64,000 bases of DNA from Montifringilla adamsi. Taxonomy: Eukaryota > Chordata > Aves > Passeriformes > Passeridae. Each line of letters starts with the position of its first letter. Within the stretch, counting starts at the first letter, position 1. The stretch covers positions 15,236,126-15,300,125 of the forward strand of contig JAGGNK010013558.1 of the NCBI GenBank assembly GCA_017590115.1, written 5' to 3'. Made by a program: the position numbers and the translations under genes. Below, piece after piece: positions 1-9,720 of this stretch. The notes under the pieces were generated by a model. That model saw only the letters and a program-made list of their open reading frames with translations, made no database searches and was not told where the DNA came from.

Positions 1-329
1 GGCTAGATACCTCTAACTTTATTTCATATCTTTATGATTGTTTCTCCTATTGCACTGTCTCCTAAATCCATTTAGATTGTATATTGAATTTTGTAAAAAG
101 AATCCTTGACAGTGTGACTGCATGATGACCAGTTCCTACTGGAGCTTTTCTAGAGAACAGGAGTAGGCATGGGAGACTGGGTGCATATTTCTGTTGGGCA
201 TTTCTATGTTACAGAGCCAGGGAAATTTGAGGGCACTCATGTGCAGATGCACCCCTTGTCCTCATGAGCTGTGGTGCCAGGGTCTTGGGCAGGTCAGCGT
301 ACATGACAGACTCTCACAGGAGATGAAAT
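1..329. other. Unannotated unique sequence
   Basis: I see no gene, repeat family or strong motif here. The sequence is AT-rich and has stops in all frames apart from short chance frames. Confidence 0.6.
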
Positions 330-443
330 TGGTTGGAAAGCCTACTCTTTTTACTTTTTTTTTTTTTTTAAAAAAAACTTTTTTTCTGCTTGGTTGGAAA
401 GCCTACTCTTTTTACATTTTTTTTTTTTTAACTTTTTTTCTGT
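330..443. repeat. Two-copy tandem duplication, about 61-bp unit, T-rich
   Basis: The segment starting TGGTTGGAAAGCCTACTC at 330 recurs at 391. Each copy is followed by a long T run, an A stretch and the same ACTTTTTTTCTG end. Unit one (330-390) has a T run then nine or so A residues. Unit two (391-442) has a longer T run and only two A. The near identity outside the homopolymers points to a recent duplication, or to slippage or assembly error at the homopolymers. The lysine- and phenylalanine-rich open frames across it are translations of these runs and not genes. Confidence 0.9.
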
Positions 444-475
444 TTTTGCCCTCTTCCTTGGTCCATCTTCAGCCT

Positions 476-560
476 TTGGAGGGCGACAGGTCCTGCTGGA
501 GCTCCTGCCTGCTGCCCCCGCCACGCTGGCAGCCACTAGATGGGGAGCTCGGCTAATGGG
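476..560 (+). promoter_or_regulatory. GC-rich patch with a CTCF-like site (533-548)
   Basis: A short GC-rich patch stands out from AT-rich flanks. It holds CCACTAGATGGGGAGC at 533-548, which fits the CTCF core consensus CCASYAGRKGGCRSY except at two of the later positions. The motif is on the + strand. CTCF sites of this kind anchor chromatin loops and insulators. Occupancy cannot be judged from sequence. Confidence 0.45.
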
Positions 561-1069
561 TCCAGCCCTGCTCAGAGCCTGGTCACCATCTGGCAGACAA
601 AAATCAGAGGGAGGGGACTCCTCTGCAGCAACAAAGTAGGCCGCCCCGACTTCAAATTGAGGATAAGAACAAGTGATGGAGTCTCCGGCCACAGCTTGAA
701 AGCAACCCATCAATGTCATCTTGAGTTAAGTACCTGATGCTGGCACTTTGCTGCAGTTCTTGGGGGGATAAGGGCTCTGACAGGGTCATTGTTTCAAGTG
801 GAGTTCAGTCTTTTGTTTGCCATAAACGAAGAAGACAGGAAGTCAGCTGTGAGGTTTAGGAATAATATTTAGATAATTGTGAGATATCTCATCTTAAAGT
901 TCAAACTGATTGAACCTGAGCTGAGTTTTGAGTCAAACTTTGTTTACAGGCCCATCATCTTTGTGGCTGACACTTGCAAAGAGGAAGAGAGAGAGAGAGG
1001 CGACGTGGAGGGAAGAGTGAAAGAGAATGAGCCAGGACTTACGGTTTCTTTCTGACCTTGGCAAGAGGG
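561..1069. other. Unannotated sequence with a short (GA)n run
   Basis: The only simple feature is a GA-rich microsatellite at about 985-999. No gene or known repeat is recognisable. Confidence 0.55.
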
Positions 1070-1500
1070 AAAAATCCATACGGAAAGCAAAACAATAAAT
1101 AATAATAAATAATAACACCAACAGCAATGCCAACACTCCAGGAGCCGGAAAATAAAAATAACACTCCATTGTGCCCACATTCTTAATAACTCTGCATCTG
1201 ACTATCTAAATCCATGCTTCTGCAAAAATCATCCAGGAAGATGCTTGCACCAAACACAGCATGAGCCTTGCATTTAATCGGTTACTGTAATAAACATATA
1301 AAAAAAGATTTTTTTTTCCATGAGAGGACAGAGCAGTGGCTACATAAAAGGACATCAAATGACACATCCTCCATCTCCCAGCAAATAAAAAAGCCATCAG
1401 CTCATAACAAGGCGGTGATAAAAGGTGCTGAGGCCAGTAAGATTAAGACTTTGTAATAAGGTTCGGGCGCCAAAACTGACAGCCATTTTCTTTTATATTT
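1070..1500. promoter_or_regulatory. Candidate conserved non-coding element with E2F-like site
   Basis: This AT-rich block carries ATAAATAATAATAAAT runs, homeodomain-type AT cores and a CpG-containing GGCGCCAAAA at 1467-1476. In reverse complement that is a close match to the E2F consensus TTTSGCGC. There is no repeat signature. Retained CpGs in AT-rich DNA suggest constraint, but conservation was not measured. Confidence 0.4.
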
Positions 1501-3411
1501 ATCATGTCTTCACATTGGGGTGAGAAGCCAGGAGTCTGTCCCATTGCTGGCTAGAATTTATAGCAGCTCCATTATTAGGAGATTGCACTGAAATGGGGCA
1601 GAGGTATGGTTTTCTGAGAACGCTACAATAGCCTCCTACATTATACACTTGACAGGTTTGTCAGCGCTTAGTAACAAGCCTTGTAAAGTACTTTAATATC
1701 ATTAGCACTATTTTCTTAATGTGTCTGCTCTCCTAGCAGCCTGAAAATATCATATATCATGGTCCAGAGGAAGGCATACGTAGCTATCTCTCTCATTCTC
1801 CCTCTCTTTCTTTTTTTTTTTACCTTCCCCCTGAAATTTGATTTTATTGCCACACATTTGGTTGATGTTTTAATCAAAATAATGTAGCCATTTTCCTTTA
1901 TTGATTAACAAGTAAATATGTATAAATATGTAGTTAGGGGTGGGCAACCCTTTTAGAGGATATTGCAAACAACATAATTAATGGCTTCCTCATCTAATTG
2001 CAGTGCACATGTTACATCTCCCCATTGTTTTTTTCTGGTATTCTTTTTTTCTTCTCTGCCCCTCCAACAGGAGAGGTCTGTTGCCAGAACGTCTGTGGGT
2101 TTGATACAAAGGGGAAGGGGCCACGAGCGGGAAAGAAAAACAAACCAAACCCAAGCTCTTGGTCACTTTTCTGAAAATATTTGTGATATCACTGCTGTTT
2201 CAAGTGACTGTACTCCCTCTCACCCCAAAATTCATCATGCTCAGCAGGTAATGGTGGCCTAATGCTTGTATGCTAACTTTAATTTCTTTTAAATATCCGA
2301 GACACGCCTGTGTGCATTTATTTATTTAGAGTGTTTCCTTGAACCCATCAAGATATGAGTTAAAGCATTATTTGCAATGCAGGGTGTCACAAGGCAGGGG
2401 GTTGCCCTCTGCAGACAGGGCTGGAGGTCAGACTACCTCTCAAAGAGGCATATCTTGCCTAATGGATATCTCCTGTGCTCATGTCAAGAGATGTGAAGTC
2501 CACGTCTTACCGCAACAATGCAAGAATTGTTTATAATTGCATTTGAAAATAAACATTTATTAAGTGCTCCACAAATGCATGACATTATAAGCAGGGCTTG
2601 GATCTCATTTGGGAACAGGATATGCTTCTTAAATAGGAGTTGTGTTTATTCCTGACGTTGTAAATATTCTCATGTATGACCTTAATAATAAAAATTCCAG
2701 CATTGTAAACAACTGCACTAAATCTATACAAAAAAATGGGCTCAAGCAAAGAAAACAAATATGTAAATGAACCTCATCAAAGGCAGTTTTATTATCTTAA
2801 GTATGACCTCAGTCAAATGGCTTATATTTTGGAAGATTGTTAAAGTCAAGTACACAATCTACTTCCGTACTGACGCTGGGACTAAAACATAATTTTCACC
2901 CATATTTGACTGACTTAACTGTAAAGCTTCAAAAATCAAATATACTCCAAGCACCGTATTGCTGATCTGAAGAATGAAGGGGCAGGAAAAAGTCTGGGAG
3001 GGAAGAATGGAAGTGAAGATATGTTATGCCCTGAGACCACTCACCACTGGAGTGTCCCTGGCCAGCTTGGACACTGTCTCAGTGCAGCTGGGGACACTGA
3101 CCCCACAGTGGAGGGTCACCCTCACATGTAGGGATGCCCACACCATGAAGCATGTGCTGTGAAGATGAGCAGAGCTACAAGCAAGCTCATAGCTAGAGAA
3201 TAGGAATAATCAGTGCTCTAGGGAGGCAGAGGGACAGGGCAAAGAGCAGTTCTGGGCACGTTTCTGGCTGTGCAGGCATACAGATTTAAAGTGGAGCTAC
3301 TCCTGGTTGCTCGGGAAAAAACAGAGGAAAGGCACTGTACAACCCAGCTTTGCCTCCTTGGAAGCACTTCTCATGGCAAAGAAAGTAAATGAATCCATGA
3401 AGCGACTCCTT
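1501..3411. other. Unannotated intergenic or intronic sequence
   Basis: A pyrimidine-rich run with poly-T lies at about 1786-1822. The rest has short open frames only. Words resembling an old MIR tail near 2555-2580 and a hAT end near 1935-1955 are too weak to annotate. Confidence 0.5.
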
Positions 3412-3550
3412 TTAGCTGAGCTCCTCCTCGAGTGTTTGGACAATGCTGTCTGGCACAGGGTGGGATTGTTGGAGTGTCCCTGTTCAGGGCCAGGAGCTGG
3501 AATTCAGTGATCCTTATGGCTCTTGTCCAACTCAGGATATTCCATATATG
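3412..3550 (+). mobile_element. CR1 LINE, 5'-truncated 3' end
   Basis: The block reads as the terminal part of an avian CR1 retrotransposon in sense orientation. Diagnostic words in order are GTTTGGACAATGCT, GGCACAGGGTGGGATTGTTG, CAGGGCCAGGAGCTGGA, TGATCCTTATGG, and TCCAACTCAGGATATTCC at the end. CR1 copies are typically severely 5'-truncated and end in ATTCTATG-type octamers; here the tail has decayed. Only non-coding 3' sequence remains, so it cannot move. It is the clearest evidence that the organism is a bird. The 5' boundary is approximate. Confidence 0.92.
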
Positions 3551-4439
3551 AAGGGCTGCAATATGCAGCTGTATCTTCTAGGCTCTGTTTCGGCATCCAC
3601 CAACAACTGATTTCAGGAAATGTGTGCATGAAATTGTCTGACCAGATTCCTTAATAGATTTTCCTCAGCAATAACAGTTCTGTTTTATAAATATGTAATT
3701 TCAAAATTTGGACAAAGTTAGCACCAAATTTAGCTAGATAAAAGGCAAACTTTTAATAGATACTTCCAAATAAAACCTGTAATACAATCATTGTAATACA
3801 ATCATGTAGCAATAATAAAATCTAGAAAGTTAACGTAATAATTTTTGTATATTTATATTTATATTTATAGTCTTAGAGTTACATTTTTCTTTTTCTTTTT
3901 CTTTTTTTTAAATTTAGTTTTATTTTTATAACATTCATATTTATATTTTTTAACAATATAAATTTTAAAAATCCTCCAGAATATGGTTTGGAATATTTCA
4001 ATTAGCTCAAGCATAATGACAAACTTCACTTTCTGGGTATCTGTTATAGAGAGTACAAAATAAAACTTTTCTCCTGATATTTTGGACATCCAAAAAATTT
4101 TCAGTTTGCCTCATTTCATGGTGTTTTCCAGCACAACCACTTAACTGGTATGTTTTATAAATCATTAAGGAAAGGCTCAAAATAAATTAATCTCATATGG
4201 AAGGATTTGTACTATCTACATTGCTTATTGCACACTAAAAGGAGGTGCAATAAGCTAAGCAGTAGATGTATACACAGCTACACTGTCTCTGGCACATGCC
4301 ATATGTTTCATATTACTAGCAATGGGCGAGGAGTCTACTTGAACTGAAATTGTTGAGACTTTTTCTGAGATCTTCATGAGAATTGCCTCTTCCAGTTTCT
4401 CAGAGCTGCATAATGGCAGCGAATATAGAATGAAACTCC
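3551..4439. other. AT-rich unannotated sequence with a 14-bp tandem repeat
   Basis: A 14-bp unit, GTAATACAATCATT, is repeated in tandem at 3779-3806. A strongly AT-rich, T-tract-containing segment runs from about 3840 to 3990. The lysine-rich open frame on the minus strand here is a translation of that low-complexity DNA. Confidence 0.55.
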
Positions 4440-4830
4440 AAAGAATCAATCACATGCATTTCAACACGCTCATCGCCGAATAAACACGGGCTGATTCACA
4501 TAACTCAGCTCGTATTTTCCGAGAGCTAATATAAATCCAGATTAATGTTCAAATATGATGTGTAATATCTCTATCCACAGGAATAAAACGCAAGCCAAAT
4601 GGGATGACAGTGTCCTTTTAGCTGCTAACCAGACATGCTTTGTGAATGGCTGCCATGTATTTCCTCTGCATCGAAAATGCCCATCACGGCGAGTACCCCG
4701 CAGTTGTAATTAGTGAAGATGCAGAATGTTATCGAATATCACAACATTTTGACTGTCAGATTGCTCTAGCCGAGGAAAGTTACTCTGTAAAATGAGAGGC
4801 TGATGTTGCAGTTGTATTGACTTTTGTGTC
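4440..4830. promoter_or_regulatory. Candidate conserved non-coding element, CpG-retaining
   Basis: About ten CpGs survive in an AT-rich block, for example in CGCTCATCGCCG, TTTTCCGAGAG and CACGGCGAGTACCCCGC, alongside homeodomain-type cores such as CTAATATAAATC and GATTAATG. No reading frame is open throughout and there is no repeat signature. This is how vertebrate developmental enhancers look from sequence alone. Cross-species alignment would be decisive. Confidence 0.5.
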
Positions 4831-6926
4831 ATGTTTGTTTCAGTTTACTAGTCAAAACAACTTTCAGAGCTCTTCCTTGTCCAGAAGGTTCAGGCTGCCT
4901 TATGAAAATGAAGCTGTCTTGTTTTCTGCTTCATAAATCATTGTCAAGCTGAGCCAGATAACAGAAACAAGTTCAGATTCCAAAATGATTATTCTTAGAG
5001 ATGATGTATTAAGTATACAGAATACAACTTGATTTTCATAAGCCATGTTGACTTAGCAGAACTGAGGCTAGAGGGGAAAAAAATTAATGAGTAATTGGAG
5101 GTGTGAGAGCCTGCAAAAATCCCAGGAGAGAGGGAACAGAGTGGGTGGGGCAAATTCCCTTTCTGAGAAGCTCTTGAAGTAATTTCAAAGCTGCCATTTT
5201 CCCCTCATCTCTGCCCTTGTGCTATTTCACTGTTACAGATAACCCATTTGGAGCATCCTGTAGACCTATTTTACTGCACCCACTAATGTGGTTTTATAAC
5301 CTTTGCTGGGCTTTGTATCCAGGCTCTGGGTTAAGAGTCTATGAGAAACTATTCCCTTCATGAGCACCAGTGAAAGAAGCCAATGGCACTGGGAATTTCC
5401 CTCCCCTTCACTTCTCTCCCTCCTGCATATCATGCACGTTTATTGATGACTCTGCAATCCTTTCCTCTCTGTCTGGGTCCTTTTTTTTTTTATAATACAG
5501 AAAAATAGAAAGTACATGAATGATCCCTCTGTCATTGGGTTAGAAGAATCACAAGAAAAATAATATCCTGTAGGTAAGGTCAGTTCTTGAAATACAATTG
5601 CGAGATGTGGCTCTACATGGGAAAATATGAACAGGACAATGGCCAAGCCTTTTGTTCCTCTATAGGAATTCTTTCAGAGAAAAGGAGTGAGTAGGAGGGA
5701 TAAACTGGGGTGATAACAGCAATTTGAAAGTGAAAAGAAGGATCTCACTTACTGTAAATTTTTATTTATATGATATTATCATATGATATGGGAAAAGTCT
5801 GTGGATGTAAACTGTGAAGCAGAGTCTAAGGCTGTCAGGCTCTGGAGAAGATGGAATTTAAGACAGCAGCACTTGTACACTTGGGTGTGAGAATAGTAAA
5901 AGAAACACAGGTAAGTATTGTAAAAGAAACACTGACCAAGTCTCTCTTGTGGCCCAAACACGTGGGTTTTATGTTTTTTTGCTTGTTTTCCTTTTACCCA
6001 CCTGCAAAGCAAACACCACAGAATTAGACCCTGGAACACCACTATCCCCATGCAGATCCAAACATGTTTGGCCTAAGGCCCCTCACCAAATTCTGGGGCT
6101 GGTGATGAAGGACTTGGACCAAGGTCTACCACGTGCTGGATGACCAGCACAGCCTCAGACTGTCTTTCTTGTCAGAAACATGTGTCCTGTCTCTGGCTGC
6201 ATCACCTCCCCAGAAGTTCTCTTTAACACTAAACATTCTAAAAGAAAAAACAAACATAGGAAATTTCAGCTGTGGCTGTGAAAAGAAATCATGCTCAGGG
6301 CTCCCCTCAAACATGTTTCTTCATTCTTTTAACGGAGAAAAGGAAATTAAAATCAAACAAACCTGTGTTTAAGGAATGTGAAGGCTGTGAAACAAACCAA
6401 CAAAAGCCAGGAAATGTTCAAGTTAAGGCTGTGACACTCTGTCCTTCATTCAAGCTGTTCTGACTTATTTTTTCTAAACAGAGGGAGTTGAGATCAGCAT
6501 GTCACCCTCAGATTTGAATTTCCTGTTGTGAACTGGTATGTGCCTGTGCCTTATTAATGTTATTAGATATTGTTTATTGCATTTGTGAATGTGATGCAAC
6601 AGTGCACACATCTAAATTTAAATACACCCACATCCCTATGCATTGTATCAGTGCAAAGCACTGTAACTATCAGAGTTTTTTGCAAGTGCTAAGATTTATC
6701 TCCTTAACAACAATCAGCCCAGAAAGTGTCTGTACTTTAACGAGCCAAGAGCCACCTTGGAAAGTCGTGCTTGTCACCACAGTGCACACAAAAGCCTCTG
6801 GAAATGTCATAGTGGCTGTAGGGATAGAGATCAAATCCACACGCTTCAGTCACTCAGGCAAGAGGAGACTCTTTAATTTGGGCAGTGCTGAGCTCCAGAA
6901 TCCTGGACACGGGCTTGTGTTCCCAC
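4831..6926. other. Unannotated sequence
   Basis: A poly-T run lies at about 5481-5492 and a short direct repeat of GTAAAAGAAACAC at 5896 and 5919. A textbook splice-donor word (CAG then GTAAGT) occurs at 5908-5916 but has no partner I can identify. The small open frames show no protein signature. Confidence 0.5.
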
Positions 6927-6941
6927 TCAGTAGAGGGCAGC
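6927..6941 (+). promoter_or_regulatory. Strong CTCF-like site
   Basis: TCAGTAGAGGGCAGC matches 14 of 15 positions of the CTCF core consensus CCASYAGRKGGCRSY; only the first C differs. It is on the + strand, the same orientation as the weaker site at 533-548. It lies in a locally GC-richer patch (6880-6965). CTCF at such sites can insulate or anchor loops. Actual binding is not visible here. Confidence 0.6.
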
Positions 6942-7439
6942 AGTAGGTGGAGGTGGGGGGTGTTCCTATGTTCCCAGCAAGTTCTATCAGAAAAATCAGA
7001 TTTTTCCTGGATATGACAAAAAACAACGGACAAAAACCCTCAAGCTGAGCAACTTGGCAGCCATGTAGATGAGTACATGAGTGAATAGATGGTTCCCATG
7101 CAGCTCAGGAACTGTTGGTACCATCCCTGCACTCCCACCACATCTGGGATTTCACAAGTCCCTGGAAGCTCAGTGGGAAGTGGGTGTGTGGATCATATGC
7201 TATTCTTCCTCCGGACACATGAGGGAATTGGCGCAAGTCAGAGGCAGGATACCAGAGCAGATAGACCAAATGTCTGGGCCACTATTGTGAGAATAATGTC
7301 AATTTAATGTTAGTCTATCATCACCTATTTTGAACTAACCTTTGTCACTGGCTCACTTCTGATCTCGTTTGGAGTCTGAGCACTCCAGCACTGCAGCAGC
7401 CAGCACTGGCTTCCCCCAGAACAGCTTTAGCACTGTGAA
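6942..7439. other. Unannotated sequence
   Basis: No gene or repeat is recognised. A G-rich run follows the CTCF-like site at about 6947-6962. Confidence 0.5.
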
Positions 7440-7727
7440 CAATAGATTTTAACCTTTGCCACTTTCATTTTTTTTGGTTTTATTATCAGTCTGTGCTTCC
7501 ACTACAAACTAAGCGCACAGGGCTTTGAGCTAATTACATTCTGTACATCTGAGCCAACTCTCAGTGCTTCATGCTGACACTCGGATACATCTGGGCCTGA
7601 TAACAATTACAAATACTCTGGGCATACTTTAAAAAAGAGCTTATGTTACAATGTGAAACAGCATGTTTTACAGTGCTCATAATGGTCAGATAAATACAAT
7701 AGCTTCAAATTCCCTTTCCGAGGCTTT
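7440..7727. promoter_or_regulatory. Candidate conserved non-coding element
   Basis: This repeat-free AT-rich block contains GAGCTAATTACATT, GATAACAATTACAAAT and ATCAG-type homeodomain and SOX-like words, plus a few retained CpGs (AAGCGCAC, CTCGGAT). It ends at a 25-bp poly-A tract. Regulatory function is inferred from composition only. Confidence 0.35.
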
Positions 7728-7752
7728 AAAAAAAAAAAAAAAAAAAAAAAAA
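7728..7752. repeat. Poly-A tract (25 A)
   Basis: This is an uninterrupted run of A. There is no upstream SINE or processed-gene sequence, so it is a simple homopolymer and not a retrotransposon tail I can name. Confidence 0.95.
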
Positions 7753-8819
7753 GCCTTGCAATAATTCATTTAGATCAGGAACCCATAAGGAAAGAACCCT
7801 TCCCCTTTTCTCCTCAGGCGAGACAGAGCAAAATACTTGAACTTAAGAACAGGCCAAAATTTTTGTCACAGGGAAAAGAAATAGTGAGGAGAGGGAGTTT
7901 CTGGTTCAGTGACAGCAGATAGCAGGGCCTGGGTTCACCCCAGCTGGAAGAGGCCCTGAGGGATGGTTCATGCCTTTTGAGCATCCCTCTCATTCTCTCC
8001 ATTGACTGCAGATGAAGAACAGAGTGATTTGGTTCATGGCTTCATTGCTTTGGGTACCTGAAGTGAAGCAGGATGACCCGGGCCTTGAATTCCCTGCTGT
8101 GTAAATGTCTGCAGAGCTAGAGATGGGGAGATGGCAACACCTGCCTCCACAGCTCTCCACTCTTCCCCTCCTTTCCCCTCTAGTCCCACTTGAGGGACAC
8201 ACTGGGAAGTAGAAAGGAGCACTACTGGAGCTGTCTTGTGTTGCAGTCTTAGTGCTGTGACCTCAGTAAGGATAAAGCAAGCCCAATGTGTTCTAAACCA
8301 TCTCTCTCAGATACCTAGAAATCCTTTTTTTAGTCATGGAAATGAATCAGATGAGAGAGGCACATGTGCTGCATTCACTCTTCTTCTGGGTTCCTTCAAA
8401 ACCGTTTCAGGGCAACCTGATGGCAGCTTTGCATGTCTCCAGGGAGACACAGGAACACCACCTCCTCCTAGAAGTCACTCTAGGAGCTGTTAGCAGCAGA
8501 ATTGGAGCTGAGGACTATTATAAAGGTATTTTATGGTGTTTTCTCCAAGACTTGCTCAGGGAAGGGCTATGAGAATCTGGGATTTTCATAGCCCAGACAG
8601 GGGAGAAGCTTTAAAAAAACTTATCCTTGGAAAAACCAAACCCAATAACCCTGTAAGGGGAAGAAAGAATGATTAAAACTTCTATAGTGACTGTCTCATG
8701 GGAGTGATACAAAACACTCAGGATGCTTTGCCAGTTTGCTTTTCTAAAAGAATTGTTAATGCTTTGGAATGATGGACAGAGAAGAATTAAAAGAAAAACA
8801 ACTCCCCAGGCCAGGTTTT
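7753..8819. other. Unannotated sequence
   Basis: Short overlapping open frames (for example 8236-8493 and 8336-8572) lie in different frames with no recognisable domain. Nothing else stands out. Confidence 0.5.
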
Positions 8820-9720
8820 TGCATAGGGCTGTAGCAATTGTCAGTCACAAAGAGCTCCCAAGCAAGCCCTTATGATAACACACAGAGTATATCAGCCATC
8901 ATCTGTCTTTTCTCAGTAAACAGTTGTATAGTAATAAAACAGAGTGATACAGCTGACTCTAACCTGGCAAATTTCCCTGCACCTAGTGTTTACATCTCTT
9001 TAAGTGTATCTTTGTCATATGGTTACAAGGCTATTTCATGCTCTCAAGTTTAATTCTTTGTAAATATAGCTCTCTTTGTGTGTGTGAGGCGCATGTGTTA
9101 ATAAATGTTCCGTTTGCAGCCGTTCCTCTTGCTCAAATGGAAAATTAAGAGTCCTTGATTGAGCGGCTTCAGAGATTGCTGGAAGTCTCCGTTCCCATCT
9201 CGGCGGAGTTGTGATGATTGCTCGGGAAGTTTCACACTTTCAAATATTTGTGTGAAGGCTAAATCCTGCCTTCTGCTAAGTTGTGGGGAGCCACTTTTTT
9301 TTTTTTTCTCCTTATTTTTTCCCCTTTTTTTTTTTTTTCCCCTGCTAAAAAATAGGTTTTTCTGGAAAGCCCGCTCCCCACGTTCTCAGGGGTTATAAAA
9401 ATGGGAATCATTTTTATTGGCAATCCACTGGAATAGTGCTGAGACAAATGGAAACTTGAAGATAAGGATCCTCGGAGGTGAAAACATACAGCTGTTGGGA
9501 ATTGCGAAAGAATCTGGCCAATAAAGGAAGTCACTATTTTTCCAGGCCTGAAGTGAGTTATAGGCCGAGACGGGTGTTGTATATTTATGTAAGGCTGCAG
9601 CGGGGAGCTCGAGCGACCGTATATTGCTGAAAGAGCATCATTCACATTCAACCTGAGACAAAAGGTGGAAATGAAGTAACATCCTGACCAAAGAAGGGCT
9701 CATGACAGAATAATAACATT
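8820..9720. promoter_or_regulatory. Candidate conserved non-coding block, split by a T-rich tract
   Basis: Two parts, 8820-9290 and 9350-9720, flank a T-rich low-complexity tract at 9295-9338. Both retain many CpGs for their AT content, for example TTGAGCGGCTT, TCTCGGCGGAG, GGCCGAGACGGG and GAGCTCGAGCGACCG. They carry TGTTTACA (FOX-type), TTATTGGC and CCAATAAA words. The block has no repeat signature and no long frame. A GC-rich patch with CCGGCACGGCCG follows at about 9730-9770 and a CACGTG E-box at 9824-9829. Confidence 0.5.

Noticed and set aside
351..719. 122-codon minus-strand frame ending in poly-lysine
   Set aside because: The lysine/phenylalanine-rich part is a translation of the T-rich tandem duplication, and no domain is present.
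1935..1958. GGGGTGGGCAACCCTTTT, like the end of a hAT element
   Set aside because: No matching inverted end or target duplication found nearby.
2555..2580. ATAAACATTTATTAAGTGCTCC, like the reverse of a MIR tail
   Set aside because: Too short, and flanking sequence does not continue the repeat.
5901..5920. Perfect splice-donor word CAG-GTAAGT
   Set aside because: Such words occur by chance in 64 kb; no acceptor, open exon or transcript evidence supports an exon.
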